Of a DNA stretch of 64,000 bases, positions 34,738-46,483 are shown piece after piece. Each line of letters starts with the position of its first letter. The first letter of the stretch is position 1. Made by a program: the position numbers and the translations under genes. The stretch spans positions 124,001-188,000 of the forward strand of contig CANMFX010000002.1 in NCBI GenBank assembly GCA_947497315.1. Reading direction: 5' to 3'. The notes beneath the pieces were generated by a model. It saw nothing but the letters and a program-made list of their open reading frames with translations. It did no database searches and was not told where the DNA came from. The DNA comes from an uncultured Sphingomonadaceae bacterium. GTDB lineage: Bacteria > Pseudomonadota > Alphaproteobacteria > Sphingomonadales > Sphingomonadaceae.

Positions 34738-36422
34738 CCACTCTTCTGGCAAGCAGCAGAAAGATGCAGTTTTCCGGGAAGAGTAAGGAGGTAGCAGCCA
34801 GCGCCCACTTTCGCTTGATGGTGTTGCTGCTGGTGTTTCTGGCGATTTTCACGATCGTTGTCGGGCGACTGATAAGCTTCAGCATATTGGAAGATGCCAA
34901 GCCGACACGCATGTCGAGCTCTGCTTTTGTTCCGGCGCGCGGTGATATTGTGGATCGCAACGGTGTTCCGTTGGCTCGTACGATGAAGGGCTATGCTATC
35001 CGCGTGGTGCCAGAACGGGTGTTGGGCGACAAGGAGTTGCTGGCGCGCCAACTGGCCGATCTGTTTCCTGATACGACAGCGGCAGAATTTCTTTCCAAGC
35101 TAAACGGCTCTCGGCCGACTTACCTTCGCCGCCGGGCTTTGCCCAATGAGGTTCGGCAGGTCCATGCACTCGGTGAGATCGGCATAGAATTTCCACGAGA
35201 GAATGAACGGCTTTATCCGCAGCGCGATTTGGCAGCCCATGTTTTGGGTTATGTGAATGCCGATAGCGAAGGCGTGATGGGCATGGAACGTGTACTCAAT
35301 GACCGCCTGAAGGACAAAAGTCTTCGCGGGAAACCGGCCGTGCTATCGATTGATAGCCGGGTTCAGGCGGCACTCGAAAGCGAATTAATGGTCGCGATGA
35401 CGGCTCACGAAGCGCGCGGTGCCGCCGGTATCATCCTTGATGTCCATACCGGTGAAGTAATGGCGCTTGCATCGTTGCCGGTATTTGATCCGAACAAGAT
35501 CCGCAAAGAGACGATGAAATATCAGATCAACGAAGTCACGCAGAGCGTGTTTGAACTGGGATCGACTTTCAAACCACTGACGGTTGCTGCTGCGCTTGAT
35601 GCCGGAACGGTTACCGATCTGGCTGTGCGTTATAATGCTACAGAACCGATTAAGGTTGCCGGCTTTACGATCAAGGATGATCATGGCCAAAACCGCTATC
35701 TCAACGTCCCGGAAACGCTGGTACACAGTTCCAATATTGTCACCGCGCGGCTCGCGGACAATCTTGGCAAGGAAGGCATGGAGCATATGATCCGGCGGCT
35801 CGGCTTTGACGAGCGGCCGCATATCGAACTGGCGGAGCGTGGCAGGCCGCTTTGGCCGCAAAGCTGGGGCCGTGTGACCAATATGACAGTGGCTTATGGT
35901 CACGGCATTGCCGTAACCCCGCTTCATTTGGCAAGCGCTTATGCTGCTTTGGTCAATGGCGGCATCTGGCGTCCGGCAACGCTGCTTAAGGTGGAGTCTG
36001 GCGAAGAGGCGGAAGGGCGCCGCGTGTTCAAGGCGGCAACCAGCGCCCGGATGCGCCAGCTGCTGCGGATGATTGTGTCCAACGGAACGGGGCGCAAGGC
36101 GGATGCACCCGGTTATCGCATTGGCGGCAAAACAGGTTCGGCAGAGAAGCCCGCAGATGGTGGCTATAACAAGACGTCGCTTGTTTCGACATTTGCCGCC
36201 GCCTTCCCGATGGACAACCCGCGCTATGTTATGATCGCTATGCTGGACGAACCCAAGGGTAATGCGGAAACCAGCTTTCAGCGGACCGCCGGCTGGACAG
36301 CGGCGCCGGTTGTGCGCAAGGTTGTACCCCGGGTCGGACCAATGCTGGGCGTCGTCCCGGATGAGCATCGCGATGTTGATGTATCGGAGCTAACACCGCT
36401 TCTCTGGTCGCCGAAAGGATAG
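34734..36422 (+). CDS. ftsI: Division-specific transpeptidase FtsI (PBP3)
   Basis: 562 residues. N-terminal membrane anchor (LMVLLLVFLAIFTIVVGRL), PBP dimerisation domain, and transpeptidase domain with the SxxK motif in ELGSTFKPLT, SxN in VHSSNIVTARL and KTG in GGKTGSAEKP. It cross-links septal peptidoglycan. Follows ftsL with an ATGA overlap. Confidence 0.96.
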   Translation: MTTLLASSRKMQFSGKSKEVAASAHFRLMVLLLVFLAIFTIVVGRLISFSILEDAKPTRMSSSAFVPARGDIVDRNGVPLARTMKGYAIRVVPERVLGDKELLARQLADLFPDTTAAEFLSKLNGSRPTYLRRRALPNEVRQVHALGEIGIEFPRENERLYPQRDLAAHVLGYVNADSEGVMGMERVLNDRLKDKSLRGKPAVLSIDSRVQAALESELMVAMTAHEARGAAGIILDVHTGEVMALASLPVFDPNKIRKETMKYQINEVTQSVFELGSTFKPLTVAAALDAGTVTDLAVRYNATEPIKVAGFTIKDDHGQNRYLNVPETLVHSSNIVTARLADNLGKEGMEHMIRRLGFDERPHIELAERGRPLWPQSWGRVTNMTVAYGHGIAVTPLHLASAYAALVNGGIWRPATLLKVESGEEAEGRRVFKAATSARMRQLLRMIVSNGTGRKADAPGYRIGGKTGSAEKPADGGYNKTSLVSTFAAAFPMDNPRYVMIAMLDEPKGNAETSFQRTAGWTAAPVVRKVVPRVGPMLGVVPDEHRDVDVSELTPLLWSPKG

Positions 36423-36425
36423 GCG

Positions 36426-37916
36426 ATGAAATTATCTGCTCTTATCGCCGGGCTGAATGACGCGGCATTGGAAAGCGAAGAAGGTGAGGCTCATGTCACC
36501 GGTTTTGCGATTGACCATCGCAAGATCGCGTCGGGAAATATATTCGGGGCCTTTCAAGGCACCAGGGTCAACGGTGAGGATTTTATCGAAGATGCAGTCT
36601 CTGCCGGTGCGCTAGCCATTGTGGCGCATCCTGATGCTGAGGTTGAAGGCGCTGTCCATATTGCTGCCGAAGAACCGCGACGTGTTTTTGCATTGATCGC
36701 GGCCCGTTACTTTACCCCGACACCGCAATATGTTGCAGCAGTTACCGGCACGAATGGCAAGACATCTACTGCGGAAATGACCCGTCAGTTATGGCGTATG
36801 GCCGGTTTGAACAGCGCGTCGATCGGCACGCTGGGGGTCACGACAGCAGATGAACAGGTCAAGACCGGGCTCACGACACCCGACATCGTAACTTTTCTGT
36901 CCAACATGTCTGGCCTGGCCCGCGAGGGCGTTAGCCATGCGATATTCGAAGCGTCCAGTCATGGCCTTTCCCAATATCGCACCGAAGGTTTGCCTGTGCA
37001 TGTCGGTGTGTTCACCAATCTTAGCCGCGATCATCTAGACTATCATGGTGATATGGATAGCTATTTCGAAGCCAAGATGCGGTTGTTTGATGAGGTAGTG
37101 GAGGACGCTGGTACTGCGGTTATTTGGGCGGATGATGAGTGGTCGGGTCCGGTTATCAAGCGTGCTATGGATCGCGGACTGTCTCTCTTTACCGTTGGCG
37201 AACAAGGTACATCACTGCGCCTGTTGTCACGCACGCCAACCCAATTGGGCCAGGTGTTGATGGTCAAGGCGCAGGGAAATACTCACCGGATATCGCTGCC
37301 GCTGATTGGTGCCTATCAAGCGGCTAATGTGCTTTGTGCTGCAGGCGTTATTCTGTCCACCGGTGGAGCACTGGACGATGTGATTGACCATCTCCAGCGG
37401 GTGCAGCCGGTGCGTGGCCGGCTGGAACGCGCTGTCATTACAAAAATCGGTGCGCCTGTTTACGTTGATTACGCTCACACGCCTGATGGTTTGCGTGCCG
37501 CAATTGATGCACTGCGGCCCCATGTCAAAGGGAAGTTGATTACGATCTTCGGGGCTGGTGGTGACCGAGACAAAGGGAAACGGCCTGAAATGGGCGAGGT
37601 GGCAGCGGAACTGTCCGATATTGCCATCGTGACTGATGATAATCCGCGTGGTGAGGATCCTGCCGCCATCCGGGCTGATATCATGGCGGGTGCACCGGGT
37701 GCCCAGGAAGTTGGCGACCGTCGTGCGGCCATTGCCCATGCCATTGGTCTGGCGGGAGCGGATGATATCATATTGTTGGCAGGCAAGGGGCACGAGCAGG
37801 GTCAAATCATTGGGGATCGCGTCATTCCTTTTGACGATGTCGAGGTTGCCCGGGAATGTGCCCGCGAAGACAGCAATGAAGGCAATGGCGCTTCGCAACC
37901 GGAGGCGACCGCATGA
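36426..37916 (+). CDS. murE: UDP-MurNAc-tripeptide synthetase MurE (meso-diaminopimelate-adding)
   Basis: 496 residues. ATP site TGTNGKTSTAEMTRQLW; the motif TDDNPRGEDP (DNPR) is characteristic of enzymes adding meso-diaminopimelate, so the cell wall should be the A1-gamma type. The protein follows ftsI after a three-base gap and overlaps murF as ATGA. Confidence 0.96.
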   Translation: MKLSALIAGLNDAALESEEGEAHVTGFAIDHRKIASGNIFGAFQGTRVNGEDFIEDAVSAGALAIVAHPDAEVEGAVHIAAEEPRRVFALIAARYFTPTPQYVAAVTGTNGKTSTAEMTRQLWRMAGLNSASIGTLGVTTADEQVKTGLTTPDIVTFLSNMSGLAREGVSHAIFEASSHGLSQYRTEGLPVHVGVFTNLSRDHLDYHGDMDSYFEAKMRLFDEVVEDAGTAVIWADDEWSGPVIKRAMDRGLSLFTVGEQGTSLRLLSRTPTQLGQVLMVKAQGNTHRISLPLIGAYQAANVLCAAGVILSTGGALDDVIDHLQRVQPVRGRLERAVITKIGAPVYVDYAHTPDGLRAAIDALRPHVKGKLITIFGAGGDRDKGKRPEMGEVAAELSDIAIVTDDNPRGEDPAAIRADIMAGAPGAQEVGDRRAAIAHAIGLAGADDIILLAGKGHEQGQIIGDRVIPFDDVEVARECAREDSNEGNGASQPEATA

Positions 37917-39334
37917 CTGCCTTATGGACATCTTCTGCTATTGCCGAAGCGATCGGCGGACAGGCTAGCGCTGATTTTGAAGTCAACGGCGTGGCCTTTG
38001 ATTCCCGCGAAATCGGTTCCGGCGATCTGTTCTTTGCGCTGAAAGGCGAGCGGAGCGATGGGCATCTTTATGTTGACGATATCTATGCGGCTGGCGGAGC
38101 AGGTGCGGTCGTCAGCCAGCCGGTCGACGGCCCTCACATATTGGTGCCGGACACCACAAAGGCGCTGAACGATCTGGCTATCGCATCGCGGGCCCGCACA
38201 GATGCGAAGATTATTGGAGTTACGGGGTCGGTAGGCAAGACCGGCACCAAAGAAGCACTTTTTGCAGCCTTGAACCGTGCGTCCATGGGAAAGTCCCATC
38301 GGTCGGTGAAAAGCTACAATAACCATGTTGGCGTTCCGCTGAGCCTGTCGCGTATGCCGGCGGGATGCCAATATGGAATTTTTGAAATGGGTATGAACCA
38401 TGCGGGTGAACTGTCGCAGCTCACTCGGCTGGTGCGGCCGGATGTTGCGATCATCACCGCGATTGCACCGGCCCATATCGGTCATTTTTCCGGTGTTGAA
38501 GCGATAGCCGATGCCAAGGCCGAAATTCTCCAGGGCCTAACTCATGAGGGGACTGCTGTCATTCCCCGCGACAGCGATCATTTTCAGCGGCTTCATAAAG
38601 CTGCCCTGCGTTGCACCAAAAAGATCGTGACTTTCGGCTTTGATGAACAGGCCGATGTGCGCGCTATAGATGTTGTCCCGGCCCAAGGCAGTGGTTCGCT
38701 GGTAACGGCCAGTTTTAGCGACGATGGCGACGGGGACCGCAGCCTGTGCTTCACCGTTGCAGAGCCGGGCAAGCACTGGGTGTCCAATGCGCTGGCCATA
38801 TTGGCAGCGGTGCGTGCAGTTGGAGGTGATTTGGCGGCGGCGGGTCTGGCGCTGGCAGAGCTACAAGGGCTCGACGGTCGCGGCAGACGTCATCAGATTG
38901 AACTTAAAGGCGGCGGGCGAGCGCTGTTGATTGACGAGAGTTACAACGCGAATCCCGTGTCAATGAAAGCCACTTTGGGGCAGTTGGCGCGCGAAAATTG
39001 TCGTGGCAAAAAAATCGTCATTCTGGGCGCAATGGGCGAGTTGGGAGACAAGGCGCAGGCTTATCACGAGGCGCTGGCGGAGGACATCATCGCCTCTGGT
39101 GCACAGGCCATCATACTGGTTGGCGACGAGATGGCCCATACGCAAGCTCGGTTGGAACAATTATCGTCGGAAAAACTTGATCACGCTCTCAAAATATCTC
39201 ATGTCGCGGGTTCTTCGGAAGCGCTGGCTGCTGTCGCAGGGGAAATCAGCGACGAAGACATCCTTCTTATCAAGGGATCAAATTATCTGGGGCTTTCCAA
39301 GGTCGTATCGGCTTTGGTGAGCGAGGAGTTTTAA
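37913..39334 (+). CDS. murF: UDP-MurNAc-pentapeptide synthetase MurF
   Basis: 473 residues. Adds D-Ala-D-Ala to the UDP-MurNAc-tripeptide. Mur ligase ATP motif [19 protein letters not shown]-terminal domain [20 protein letters not shown], and the later [16 protein letters not shown] typical of MurF. Shares one base with mraY (TAATG). Confidence 0.96.
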   Translation: MTALWTSSAIAEAIGGQASADFEVNGVAFDSREIGSGDLFFALKGERSDGHLYVDDIYAAGGAGAVVSQPVDGPHILVPDTTKALNDLAIASRARTDAKIIGVTGSVGKTGTKEALFAALNRASMGKSHRSVKSYNNHVGVPLSLSRMPAGCQYGIFEMGMNHAGELSQLTRLVRPDVAIITAIAPAHIGHFSGVEAIADAKAEILQGLTHEGTAVIPRDSDHFQRLHKAALRCTKKIVTFGFDEQADVRAIDVVPAQGSGSLVTASFSDDGDGDRSLCFTVAEPGKHWVSNALAILAAVRAVGGDLAAAGLALAELQGLDGRGRRHQIELKGGGRALLIDESYNANPVSMKATLGQLARENCRGKKIVILGAMGELGDKAQAYHEALAEDIIASGAQAIILVGDEMAHTQARLEQLSSEKLDHALKISHVAGSSEALAAVAGEISDEDILLIKGSNYLGLSKVVSALVSEEF

Positions 39335-40404
39335 TGTTTTATCTATTGGCACAATGGCTTGAATTTGAAGGCATATTAAATGTCTTTCGCTATTTGAGTT
39401 TCCGTTCAGGCGCAGCGGTTGCAACCGCACTGTTCATTGGCATGTTGATTGGACCAAGATTTATCAACATGCTGCGGATGAAACAGGGCAAGGGTCAGCC
39501 TATCCGTGAGGACGGGCCGATTACTCACTTGAAAAAAGCAGGCACGCCGACCATGGGCGGCCTCATGATTTTGCTTTCAGTGGTTATCTCCACTTTGCTT
39601 TGGATGGATCTGAGTAATATTTTTGTCTGGGTCTGCATCTTCGTGACGCTGGGTTTTGGAGCGATAGGCTTCATGGATGACTACGACAAAGTGAGCAAAG
39701 CCAGCCACAAAGGTGTTCCCGGGCGTGTCCGGTTGTTGATGGAATTTGTCGTTGCCGGTTTTGCAACGTGGATCATTGTCCAACAGGTTGGCACCAATCT
39801 CTATGTTCCGTTTTTCAACGATGTGCAGGTCAATCTCGGGTGGTTCTATTTCCCCTTTGCCATGTTTGTCATCGTCGGCTCGGGCAACGCGGTGAATCTG
39901 ACTGATGGGCTTGATGGTCTGGCGACAATGCCGGTGGCGATCGCAAGTGCGACCTTTTTGATTCTCGTATACATGTCGGGCAACGCGGTATTCTCGGAAT
40001 ATCTCGGTATTCCTTTTGTAGCGGGTGCGGGTGAGCTCGCCATTTTCTGTGCCTGTATCATAGGCGCCTGTCTGGCCTTTCTCTGGTTTAACGCACCGCC
40101 AGCTGCCGTGTTTATGGGCGATACCGGCAGCCTCGCTCTAGGCGGGGCATTGGGCGCTATTGCTGTTTCGATCCATCATGAAATTGTCCTCGCCATTGTT
40201 GGCGGGCTTTTTGTGCTCGAGGCGGTCTCAGTGATCGTTCAGGTCTTCTTCTTCAAACGGACCGGCAAGCGGGTTTTCCGCATGGCGCCGATCCATCACC
40301 ATTTCGAACAGCTTGGCTGGTCTGAGTCCACAGTCGTGATCCGTTTCTGGATCATCAGCCTGGTTCTGGCGCTTGCCGGCCTTGCAACACTCAAACTCAG
40401 ATGA
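39334..40404 (+). CDS. mraY: Phospho-MurNAc-pentapeptide translocase MraY
   Basis: 356 residues, about ten membrane spans. Makes lipid I on the inner face. Signatures: [15 protein letters not shown], the Asp-rich [18 protein letters not shown] and [13 protein letters not shown], then the [11 protein letters not shown] loop that carries the three-histidine motif. Confidence 0.97.
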   Translation: MFYLLAQWLEFEGILNVFRYLSFRSGAAVATALFIGMLIGPRFINMLRMKQGKGQPIREDGPITHLKKAGTPTMGGLMILLSVVISTLLWMDLSNIFVWVCIFVTLGFGAIGFMDDYDKVSKASHKGVPGRVRLLMEFVVAGFATWIIVQQVGTNLYVPFFNDVQVNLGWFYFPFAMFVIVGSGNAVNLTDGLDGLATMPVAIASATFLILVYMSGNAVFSEYLGIPFVAGAGELAIFCACIIGACLAFLWFNAPPAAVFMGDTGSLALGGALGAIAVSIHHEIVLAIVGGLFVLEAVSVIVQVFFFKRTGKRVFRMAPIHHHFEQLGWSESTVVIRFWIISLVLALAGLATLKLR

Positions 40405-41735
40405 TGCGTTCGTCCGCCTTTGCCAACAAAAGCTATGCCATTTTGGGCCTGGCGCGATCCGGCATGGCGACACTTGATGCACTGCATGCGAGCGGTGCAA
40501 GAATATTGGCTTGGGATGCGCGCGAAGATCTGCGCAAAGCGGCGAATGACAAGGCGATAATCGCTGATCCCATGGAAGCAGACCTTAGTGATTATGACGC
40601 GATTGTCGTGTCACCTGGAGTGCCGCTGAACACGCATCCGATCCGTGATAAGGCCGCCGACGACGGCGTGCAGATCATCGGAGATATCGAGTTGTTCGCG
40701 CAGGCGCGGCGGTCTTTGCCGCCGCATCGCGTGGTCGGAATTACTGGCACGAATGGTAAGTCCACAACCACGGCGCTGTTGCATCATATCATCCAAAGTG
40801 CGGCGTTGCCGACCCATATGGGCGGGAATATCGGTTTGCCGATTCTGTCACAGGAACCGCTGGCAGCAGGCGGCGTCTATGTACTGGAACTGTCCAGTTA
40901 TCAGATTGATCTGACACACAACCTGGATTGCGATGTAGCGATGCTTCTGAACATAAGCCCGGACCATCTTGATCGCTATGACAGCTATGATGCTTATGCC
41001 GCGGCGAAAGTGCGCCTGTTTGACATGATGAGCCCAGACCATGTCGCGATTTTCGGCAGCAAGGATGAAAAGACTCAGCTTGCCTTGGAATTTATCCGTG
41101 CGGAAGGCCGGGTGAAAAATATCATGGATAGCAGCGATTTTTTCCTGGAAGGACAGGAGAATTGGCCATCCTTACAGGGACCGCATAATCTGGAAAATGC
41201 GGTCGCCGCAGTAGTTGCCGCAGAAGTGCTGGGCATCAAGGAACATCAATGGCGTCCGGCATTGGCAAGTTTTAAAGGTTTGCCGCACCGGATGGAGCGG
41301 ATGGCCGAGGCAGGCGGTGTCTTGTTTGTGAATGACAGCAAGGCAACCAACCCGGCCTCCACCGGCCCGGCCCTTGGTGCCTATCCCAAAATCCACTGGA
41401 TCGTCGGGGGATTGCCCAAGAGCAATAATCTTGAAGAGTGTGAACCCTATTTTGCTAACGTGGTCCAGGCTTACACAATTGGTGATGCCGGACAGATGTT
41501 CGGTGAATTGCTTGCCCCGCATATGCCCGTTGATCCTTGCGAGATGATCCTGACCGCAGTGCAGCATGCAGCCGCCAACGCCAAACCGGGGGAAGTGGTT
41601 TTGCTATCACCGGCCTGTGCCTCATTCGACCAGTTCAAGGATTTTGAAGCGCGCGGCGAATGTTTCCGCAACGCGGTAGAGAGTGTCATCGAAAATAATC
41701 TAATCGGAACAGCGACTGGGGGCAGTATAGAATGA
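40401..41735 (+). CDS. murD: UDP-MurNAc-L-alanine:D-glutamate ligase MurD
   Basis: 444 residues. ATP motif [18 protein letters not shown], then [22 protein letters not shown] and the [20 protein letters not shown] motif typical of MurD. Overlaps mraY and ftsW as ATGA. Confidence 0.96.
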   Translation: MMRSSAFANKSYAILGLARSGMATLDALHASGARILAWDAREDLRKAANDKAIIADPMEADLSDYDAIVVSPGVPLNTHPIRDKAADDGVQIIGDIELFAQARRSLPPHRVVGITGTNGKSTTTALLHHIIQSAALPTHMGGNIGLPILSQEPLAAGGVYVLELSSYQIDLTHNLDCDVAMLLNISPDHLDRYDSYDAYAAAKVRLFDMMSPDHVAIFGSKDEKTQLALEFIRAEGRVKNIMDSSDFFLEGQENWPSLQGPHNLENAVAAVVAAEVLGIKEHQWRPALASFKGLPHRMERMAEAGGVLFVNDSKATNPASTGPALGAYPKIHWIVGGLPKSNNLEECEPYFANVVQAYTIGDAGQMFGELLAPHMPVDPCEMILTAVQHAAANAKPGEVVLLSPACASFDQFKDFEARGECFRNAVESVIENNLIGTATGGSIE

Positions 41736-42970
41736 CCGATGGAACAACCTCCAAGGGTCCGTTGCCGGAAATTGCGGCAGGCCTGAAAAAGAAACGTTTC
41801 CAACTGGAATCGCGTCTGGGGCGCAGCGACCGTTCGCCATTGGCAATCTGGTTCTGGGAACTGGACCGGGTTTTGCTGGCCTTGATGTTGACGTTGATTG
41901 CTATTGGCCTGATCGCCGTCGCGGCTGCATCGCCGGTATCTGCGTTGAAGCACAGCACCGCAGCGGTTTCGCTTGATCCGCTTTATTATTTCTATCGCCA
42001 GCTTGGCTGGGTGATTGTCGGCATTCCGATTATGCTGGTTGTTTCAATGCTGCCGAAGGAACAGGCGCGGCGCTTTGCGATTATCGCGGCCGTGGCCGCC
42101 TTTGCCCTGCTGTTTCTGGTTCCGATTTTTGGTAAGACGGTTAACGGAGCGCAGCGCTGGATCGGCTATGGTTTCGCCACGATCCAGCCGGGAGAGTTTC
42201 TCAAACCCTTTTATGCCGTTTCGCTGGCCTGGTTGCTTTCCTTGCGGGTCAAGGATCCTTCGCTTCCAGTAATATCGCTGTCTTTCGTACTGACCGGGGT
42301 GATTGCTCTGCTCTTGATGATGCAGCCAAATCTTGGCCAAACGCTGATTTTTTGCGGCATCTGGTTTGTGTTGATGATGATTTCCGGCCTCTCGGCGCGT
42401 CTGATTGCGGCGATCAGTATGGGCGGGATCGGCGGACTGGTCGGGGCCTATTTTCTCTATCCGGTGGCGACCCAGCGGATCAATACCTGGCTGTTCGGGG
42501 GCGATGAATTTGATCAGGTGATGCTCGCGCACAAGGCGCTCACCGGTGGCGGCCTGCTAGGCACAGGCCCCGGTCTTGGCACTGCGAAGTTCAAACTGCC
42601 CGAAGCGCATACCGATTATATTTTCTCCGTCATTGGCGAGGAATTCGGGCTGCTCGCCTGCGTTGCCATTGCGCTGGTCTATCTTGCCATTATTGTACGC
42701 GTGTTCCTGCGCCTGCTGGATGAAGAGGATAATTTTATCATCCTCGCCGTTGCCGGTCTGACCGCGCAATTTGGTGGACAGGCATTGATCAACATGGCGG
42801 TGAACCTGCAGCTCTTTCCTTCCAAGGGCATGACTTTGCCGCTAATCAGCTATGGCGGCTCTTCGTTCCTCGCCCTGTCGCTCGGCGTCGGACTGTTGCT
42901 GGCATTCACGCGCAGAAACCCCTATTTAGATCGCTCACTTTATGTCACAAATGGGATGGTGACCAAATGA
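41732..42970 (+). CDS. ftsW: Septal peptidoglycan polymerase FtsW (SEDS family)
   Basis: 412 residues, ten predicted spans. SEDS signatures NGAQRWIGYGFATIQPGEFLKPF, MMQPNLGQTLIF, ALTGGGLLGTGPG, and ISYGGSSFLALSLGVGLLLA. Works with FtsI as polymerase-transpeptidase pair. A 50-residue N-terminal extension, charged and then hydrophobic, precedes the first core span. Confidence 0.95.
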   Translation: MTDGTTSKGPLPEIAAGLKKKRFQLESRLGRSDRSPLAIWFWELDRVLLALMLTLIAIGLIAVAAASPVSALKHSTAAVSLDPLYYFYRQLGWVIVGIPIMLVVSMLPKEQARRFAIIAAVAAFALLFLVPIFGKTVNGAQRWIGYGFATIQPGEFLKPFYAVSLAWLLSLRVKDPSLPVISLSFVLTGVIALLLMMQPNLGQTLIFCGIWFVLMMISGLSARLIAAISMGGIGGLVGAYFLYPVATQRINTWLFGGDEFDQVMLAHKALTGGGLLGTGPGLGTAKFKLPEAHTDYIFSVIGEEFGLLACVAIALVYLAIIVRVFLRLLDEEDNFIILAVAGLTAQFGGQALINMAVNLQLFPSKGMTLPLISYGGSSFLALSLGVGLLLAFTRRNPYLDRSLYVTNGMVTK

Positions 42971-44166
42971 GTTTTACGAAACATTATGTCCTCGCCGCCG
43001 GCGGTACAGGCGGCCACATGATTCCGGCTTATGCATTGGGCAAGGAACTGGTGCAGCGCGGGCACCGTGTTGCCCTGATCACAGACGAGCGCGGCGAGAA
43101 AATTCCCGGTATGGTTGATGACGGACAGGTGCATGTGCTGCCCGCCGGTCGGATAACCAAGGACCCGCGCGGTTGGCTATCGGGCGCACGCGCGATCCTG
43201 AAGGGTCGCAAGATGGCGATGCAGCTTTATGATACTTTTGAGCCGTCCGCCGTTATCGGCTTTGGCGGCTATCCGGCCTTTCCGGCGCTGTTGGCGGCAA
43301 ATCGCAAGAATATCCCCACGATCATCCATGAACAAAATGCTGTGCTGGGACGGGTCAATCGGTTGGCAGCGCGCTCGGTTAATGCGATTGCCACGTCCTA
43401 TCCCGATATCCTGAAGCTGAAACCGAAATATGAGGAAAAGGTCCATCTGGTCGGGAACCCGGTACGTGAAGAGGTTATCGCGCTGCGCGAGGAGCCCTAT
43501 CCGCCGCTGACGGAGGAGGGCATTTTCCGCGTGCTGGTCACCGGTGGCAGTCAGGGGGCGACCATTCTTTCGGATGTCGTGCCGGATGGACTGGCTCTGT
43601 TGCCGATGCATCTGCGCCGCCGGCTGCAGGTTACCCAGCAATGCCGCGAGCAGGATATAGAGCGGGTCCGCGAAAAATATGCCGAGCATGATATTCCGGC
43701 TGAACTGGCTACTTATCTGCCAGACCTGCCGCAGCGCCTTGGTTGGTCGCATCTGGTGATCGGACGGGCAGGGGCGTCGACCATCGCCGAGCTAACAACG
43801 GCAGGACGTCCGGCGATCCTTATCCCGCTGCCGATTGCGACAGATGACCATCAGACCCAGAATGTTCGCGAAATGGTGGCCGCTGGCGGTGCGCGATCCA
43901 TAGCACAGCCGCAATTCACTGCGAAAGAACTGGCCAAGCAGATGCAGAAAATGGCCCTTGGCCCGGATGCACTTCAAAATGCGGCGCGTTTTGCCCGGAA
44001 ATGCGGTCGGCCCGATGCGGTCAGTGATCTGGCTGATCTGGTTGAAAGTATTGGAACATCGCCGCTTTCCAAAACGCTGAAGGTGAAGAGGGAAAAACTC
44101 CAGCTGGCTCCTAATCCGGGTCCAGCACTTGCAAGGGACAATCTCGCGAAAGAAAGCATGCGATGA
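42967..44166 (+). CDS. murG: MurG, lipid I N-acetylglucosaminyltransferase
   Basis: 399 residues. Converts lipid I to lipid II at the membrane. GT-B signatures: [64 protein letters not shown] and [19 protein letters not shown]. The C-terminal 35 residues are a basic tail beyond the usual core. Confidence 0.96.
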   Translation: MSFTKHYVLAAGGTGGHMIPAYALGKELVQRGHRVALITDERGEKIPGMVDDGQVHVLPAGRITKDPRGWLSGARAILKGRKMAMQLYDTFEPSAVIGFGGYPAFPALLAANRKNIPTIIHEQNAVLGRVNRLAARSVNAIATSYPDILKLKPKYEEKVHLVGNPVREEVIALREEPYPPLTEEGIFRVLVTGGSQGATILSDVVPDGLALLPMHLRRRLQVTQQCREQDIERVREKYAEHDIPAELATYLPDLPQRLGWSHLVIGRAGASTIAELTTAGRPAILIPLPIATDDHQTQNVREMVAAGGARSIAQPQFTAKELAKQMQKMALGPDALQNAARFARKCGRPDAVSDLADLVESIGTSPLSKTLKVKREKLQLAPNPGPALARDNLAKESMR

Positions 44167-45569
44167 AGGGTGTCGGTACAGATATTGGCACGATCCACTT
44201 TGTCGGTATAGGCGGCATCGGCATGTCCGGCATTGCCGAGGTCATGCATAATCTTGGCTATCAGGTGCAGGGCTCTGACATAGCCGAAAGCTATATCGTC
44301 GAAGGGCTGCGCTCCAAGGGCATCAAGGTTATGATCGGCCAGAATGGCGATAACGTCGTCGGGACGGCCGTGGTAGTCACTTCAACCGCCGTGAAACGCG
44401 GCAATCCCGAAGTCGAAAAAGCACTTGAAGACCGTATCCCCTTGGTCCGGCGTGCGGAAATGCTGGCTGAACTGATGCGGCTGAAGCGAACCATCGCGAT
44501 TGCGGGCACCCATGGCAAGACCACGACAACCTCAATGGTCGCGGCGATGCTGGATGCAGGCGGGATTGATCCGACCGTGATCAATGGCGGTATCATCAAC
44601 AGCTATGGCTCCAATGCGCGTCTGGGTGACAGCGAATGGATGGTGGTCGAAGCGGATGAAAGCGACGGCAGCTTCCTGCGTCTCGATGGCACGATTGCGG
44701 TGGTCACCAATATCGATCCCGAACATCTCGATCATTATGGCAGTTTTGACAAGATCAAGGATAGCTTCGTCGAATTTATCGAGAATGTGCCCTTTTATGG
44801 TGCCGCGATCCTCTGTCTAGATCATCCCGAAGTACAGGCGATCCTGCCACGCATTCGTGACCGGCGGCTGATCACCTATGGTTTTTCGGCTCAGGCAGAC
44901 GTGAAGGGCATCAATGTCACGCCAATACCCGGTGGTAACCGCTTTGATGTGGCCATTCGCGACCGCGATGGTGAGACGCGGACGATTGAAGGCATCACAC
45001 TGCCCATGCCGGGGCGTCACAATGTCGAGAATGCGATCGCAGCGGTCGCAGTCGGCCTCGAAATGGGCATGAGCGATGAACAGATTGCCAGCGGCTTTGA
45101 CCATTTTGGCGGCGTCAAACGGCGTTTTACCAAAGTGGGCGAAGTGGACGGCGTATCGATCATCGACGATTACGGTCATCACCCGGTCGAAATCCGCGCC
45201 GTGCTTTCCGCAGCTCGCGAAGGCGCAGAGGGTCGCGTCATTGCGGTGGTCCAGCCGCATCGCTTCACCCGGCTGCGCGATCATATGGAGGATTTTCAGC
45301 AAGCGTTTAATGACGCTGACATGGTCTATGTCACGCCGGTTTTCGTTGCCGGTGAAGAACCGATTGAAGGCGTGGATAGCGAAGCCCTTGCCGCCGGACT
45401 GCGCAAACGCGGACATAGGGTTGCCGAAACCGTTGCAGATGAAGCGGATTTGACGGCGCGGCTTGCCGAGGTGGCGGAAGACAAGGACATGATTGTCTGC
45501 CTCGGCGCCGGAGATATTACCAAATGGGCTGCAGGATTGGCCGATGGTATGAAAGCAGCAAGATCATGA
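44163..45569 (+). CDS. murC: UDP-MurNAc:L-alanine ligase MurC
   Basis: 468 residues. First ligase of stem-peptide synthesis. N-terminal [21 protein letters not shown] motif [16 protein letters not shown], then [12 protein letters not shown] and [14 protein letters not shown]. Confidence 0.97.
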   Translation: MKGVGTDIGTIHFVGIGGIGMSGIAEVMHNLGYQVQGSDIAESYIVEGLRSKGIKVMIGQNGDNVVGTAVVVTSTAVKRGNPEVEKALEDRIPLVRRAEMLAELMRLKRTIAIAGTHGKTTTTSMVAAMLDAGGIDPTVINGGIINSYGSNARLGDSEWMVVEADESDGSFLRLDGTIAVVTNIDPEHLDHYGSFDKIKDSFVEFIENVPFYGAAILCLDHPEVQAILPRIRDRRLITYGFSAQADVKGINVTPIPGGNRFDVAIRDRDGETRTIEGITLPMPGRHNVENAIAAVAVGLEMGMSDEQIASGFDHFGGVKRRFTKVGEVDGVSIIDDYGHHPVEIRAVLSAAREGAEGRVIAVVQPHRFTRLRDHMEDFQQAFNDADMVYVTPVFVAGEEPIEGVDSEALAAGLRKRGHRVAETVADEADLTARLAEVAEDKDMIVCLGAGDITKWAAGLADGMKAARS

Positions 45570-46483
45570 CGGTCGTGACAGCCCTTCCCGAAACCCGTGG
45601 CAAGCTGACGGCCGAAGCGCCGCTGGCACCGCTAGTCTGGTTCAAAAGCGGCGGTCCCGCTGAGTGGTTGTTCGCACCCAAAGATGTGGAAGACTTGCAG
45701 CAATTTCTTCGCGACCTCGATCCCGCCATTCCCGTCTGGCCCTTGGGATTGGGATCCAACCTCATCATTCGAGATGGCGGAAAGCGCGGCGTGACGATCC
45801 GTTTGGGCAAGGCCTTTGCCGGGATTGAAACCGTTGGCAAGGGGCGGTTCGGAATTGACAATGCGCTGATTTGTGGTGCCGGTGCCCCCGGTATCTCGGC
45901 GGCGAGCATGGCGCGCGATCACGGTATCGCGGATTTGGAATTTTTGCGCGGGATACCGGGCACTATTGGCGGTGCCGTGCGCATGAATGCCGGCGCTTAT
46001 GGCCGGGAAGTCTGCGATATATTGGAAAGCGCGGACGTCGTCCTGCGTACAGGTGAGCTGCAAACCATTGCGCTTGCGGACATGGGATATACCTATCGTC
46101 ATTCCGAGTTGCCGGAAGGGGCCATCGTGGTCAGTGCAACGCTGCGCGGAACCGACGGAGACCCGGAAATCATTGGTGCAGAAATGAAACGCATTGCCGA
46201 TGAGCGTGAAGCGTCCCAGCCGCTGCGTTCCAAAACCGGCGGCTCAACTTTCAAGAATCCCGAAGGCCACAAGGCATGGCAACTGGTCGATGAAGCGGGC
46301 TGCCGCGGTCTGCAAATCGGGCAGGCGCAAGTATCGGAAAAACACTGCAATTTCCTGCTCAATCTGGGCGGTGCGACCTCGTCAGATATCGAAGCTTTGG
46401 GGGAAGAAGTACGCCGACGGGTGAAGGATCATAGCGGCGTCGAACTGCAATGGGAGATACAGCGCGTGGGGGATGAGGTATGA
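45566..46483 (+). CDS. murB: UDP-N-acetylenolpyruvoylglucosamine reductase MurB
   Basis: 305 residues from the ATG at 45566, which overlaps the murC stop as ATGA; the frame is open further upstream inside murC but no protein signal is there. FAD-dependent reductase. Key segments: [48 protein letters not shown] and [20 protein letters not shown]. Confidence 0.96.
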   Translation: MTVVTALPETRGKLTAEAPLAPLVWFKSGGPAEWLFAPKDVEDLQQFLRDLDPAIPVWPLGLGSNLIIRDGGKRGVTIRLGKAFAGIETVGKGRFGIDNALICGAGAPGISAASMARDHGIADLEFLRGIPGTIGGAVRMNAGAYGREVCDILESADVVLRTGELQTIALADMGYTYRHSELPEGAIVVSATLRGTDGDPEIIGAEMKRIADEREASQPLRSKTGGSTFKNPEGHKAWQLVDEAGCRGLQIGQAQVSEKHCNFLLNLGGATSSDIEALGEEVRRRVKDHSGVELQWEIQRVGDEV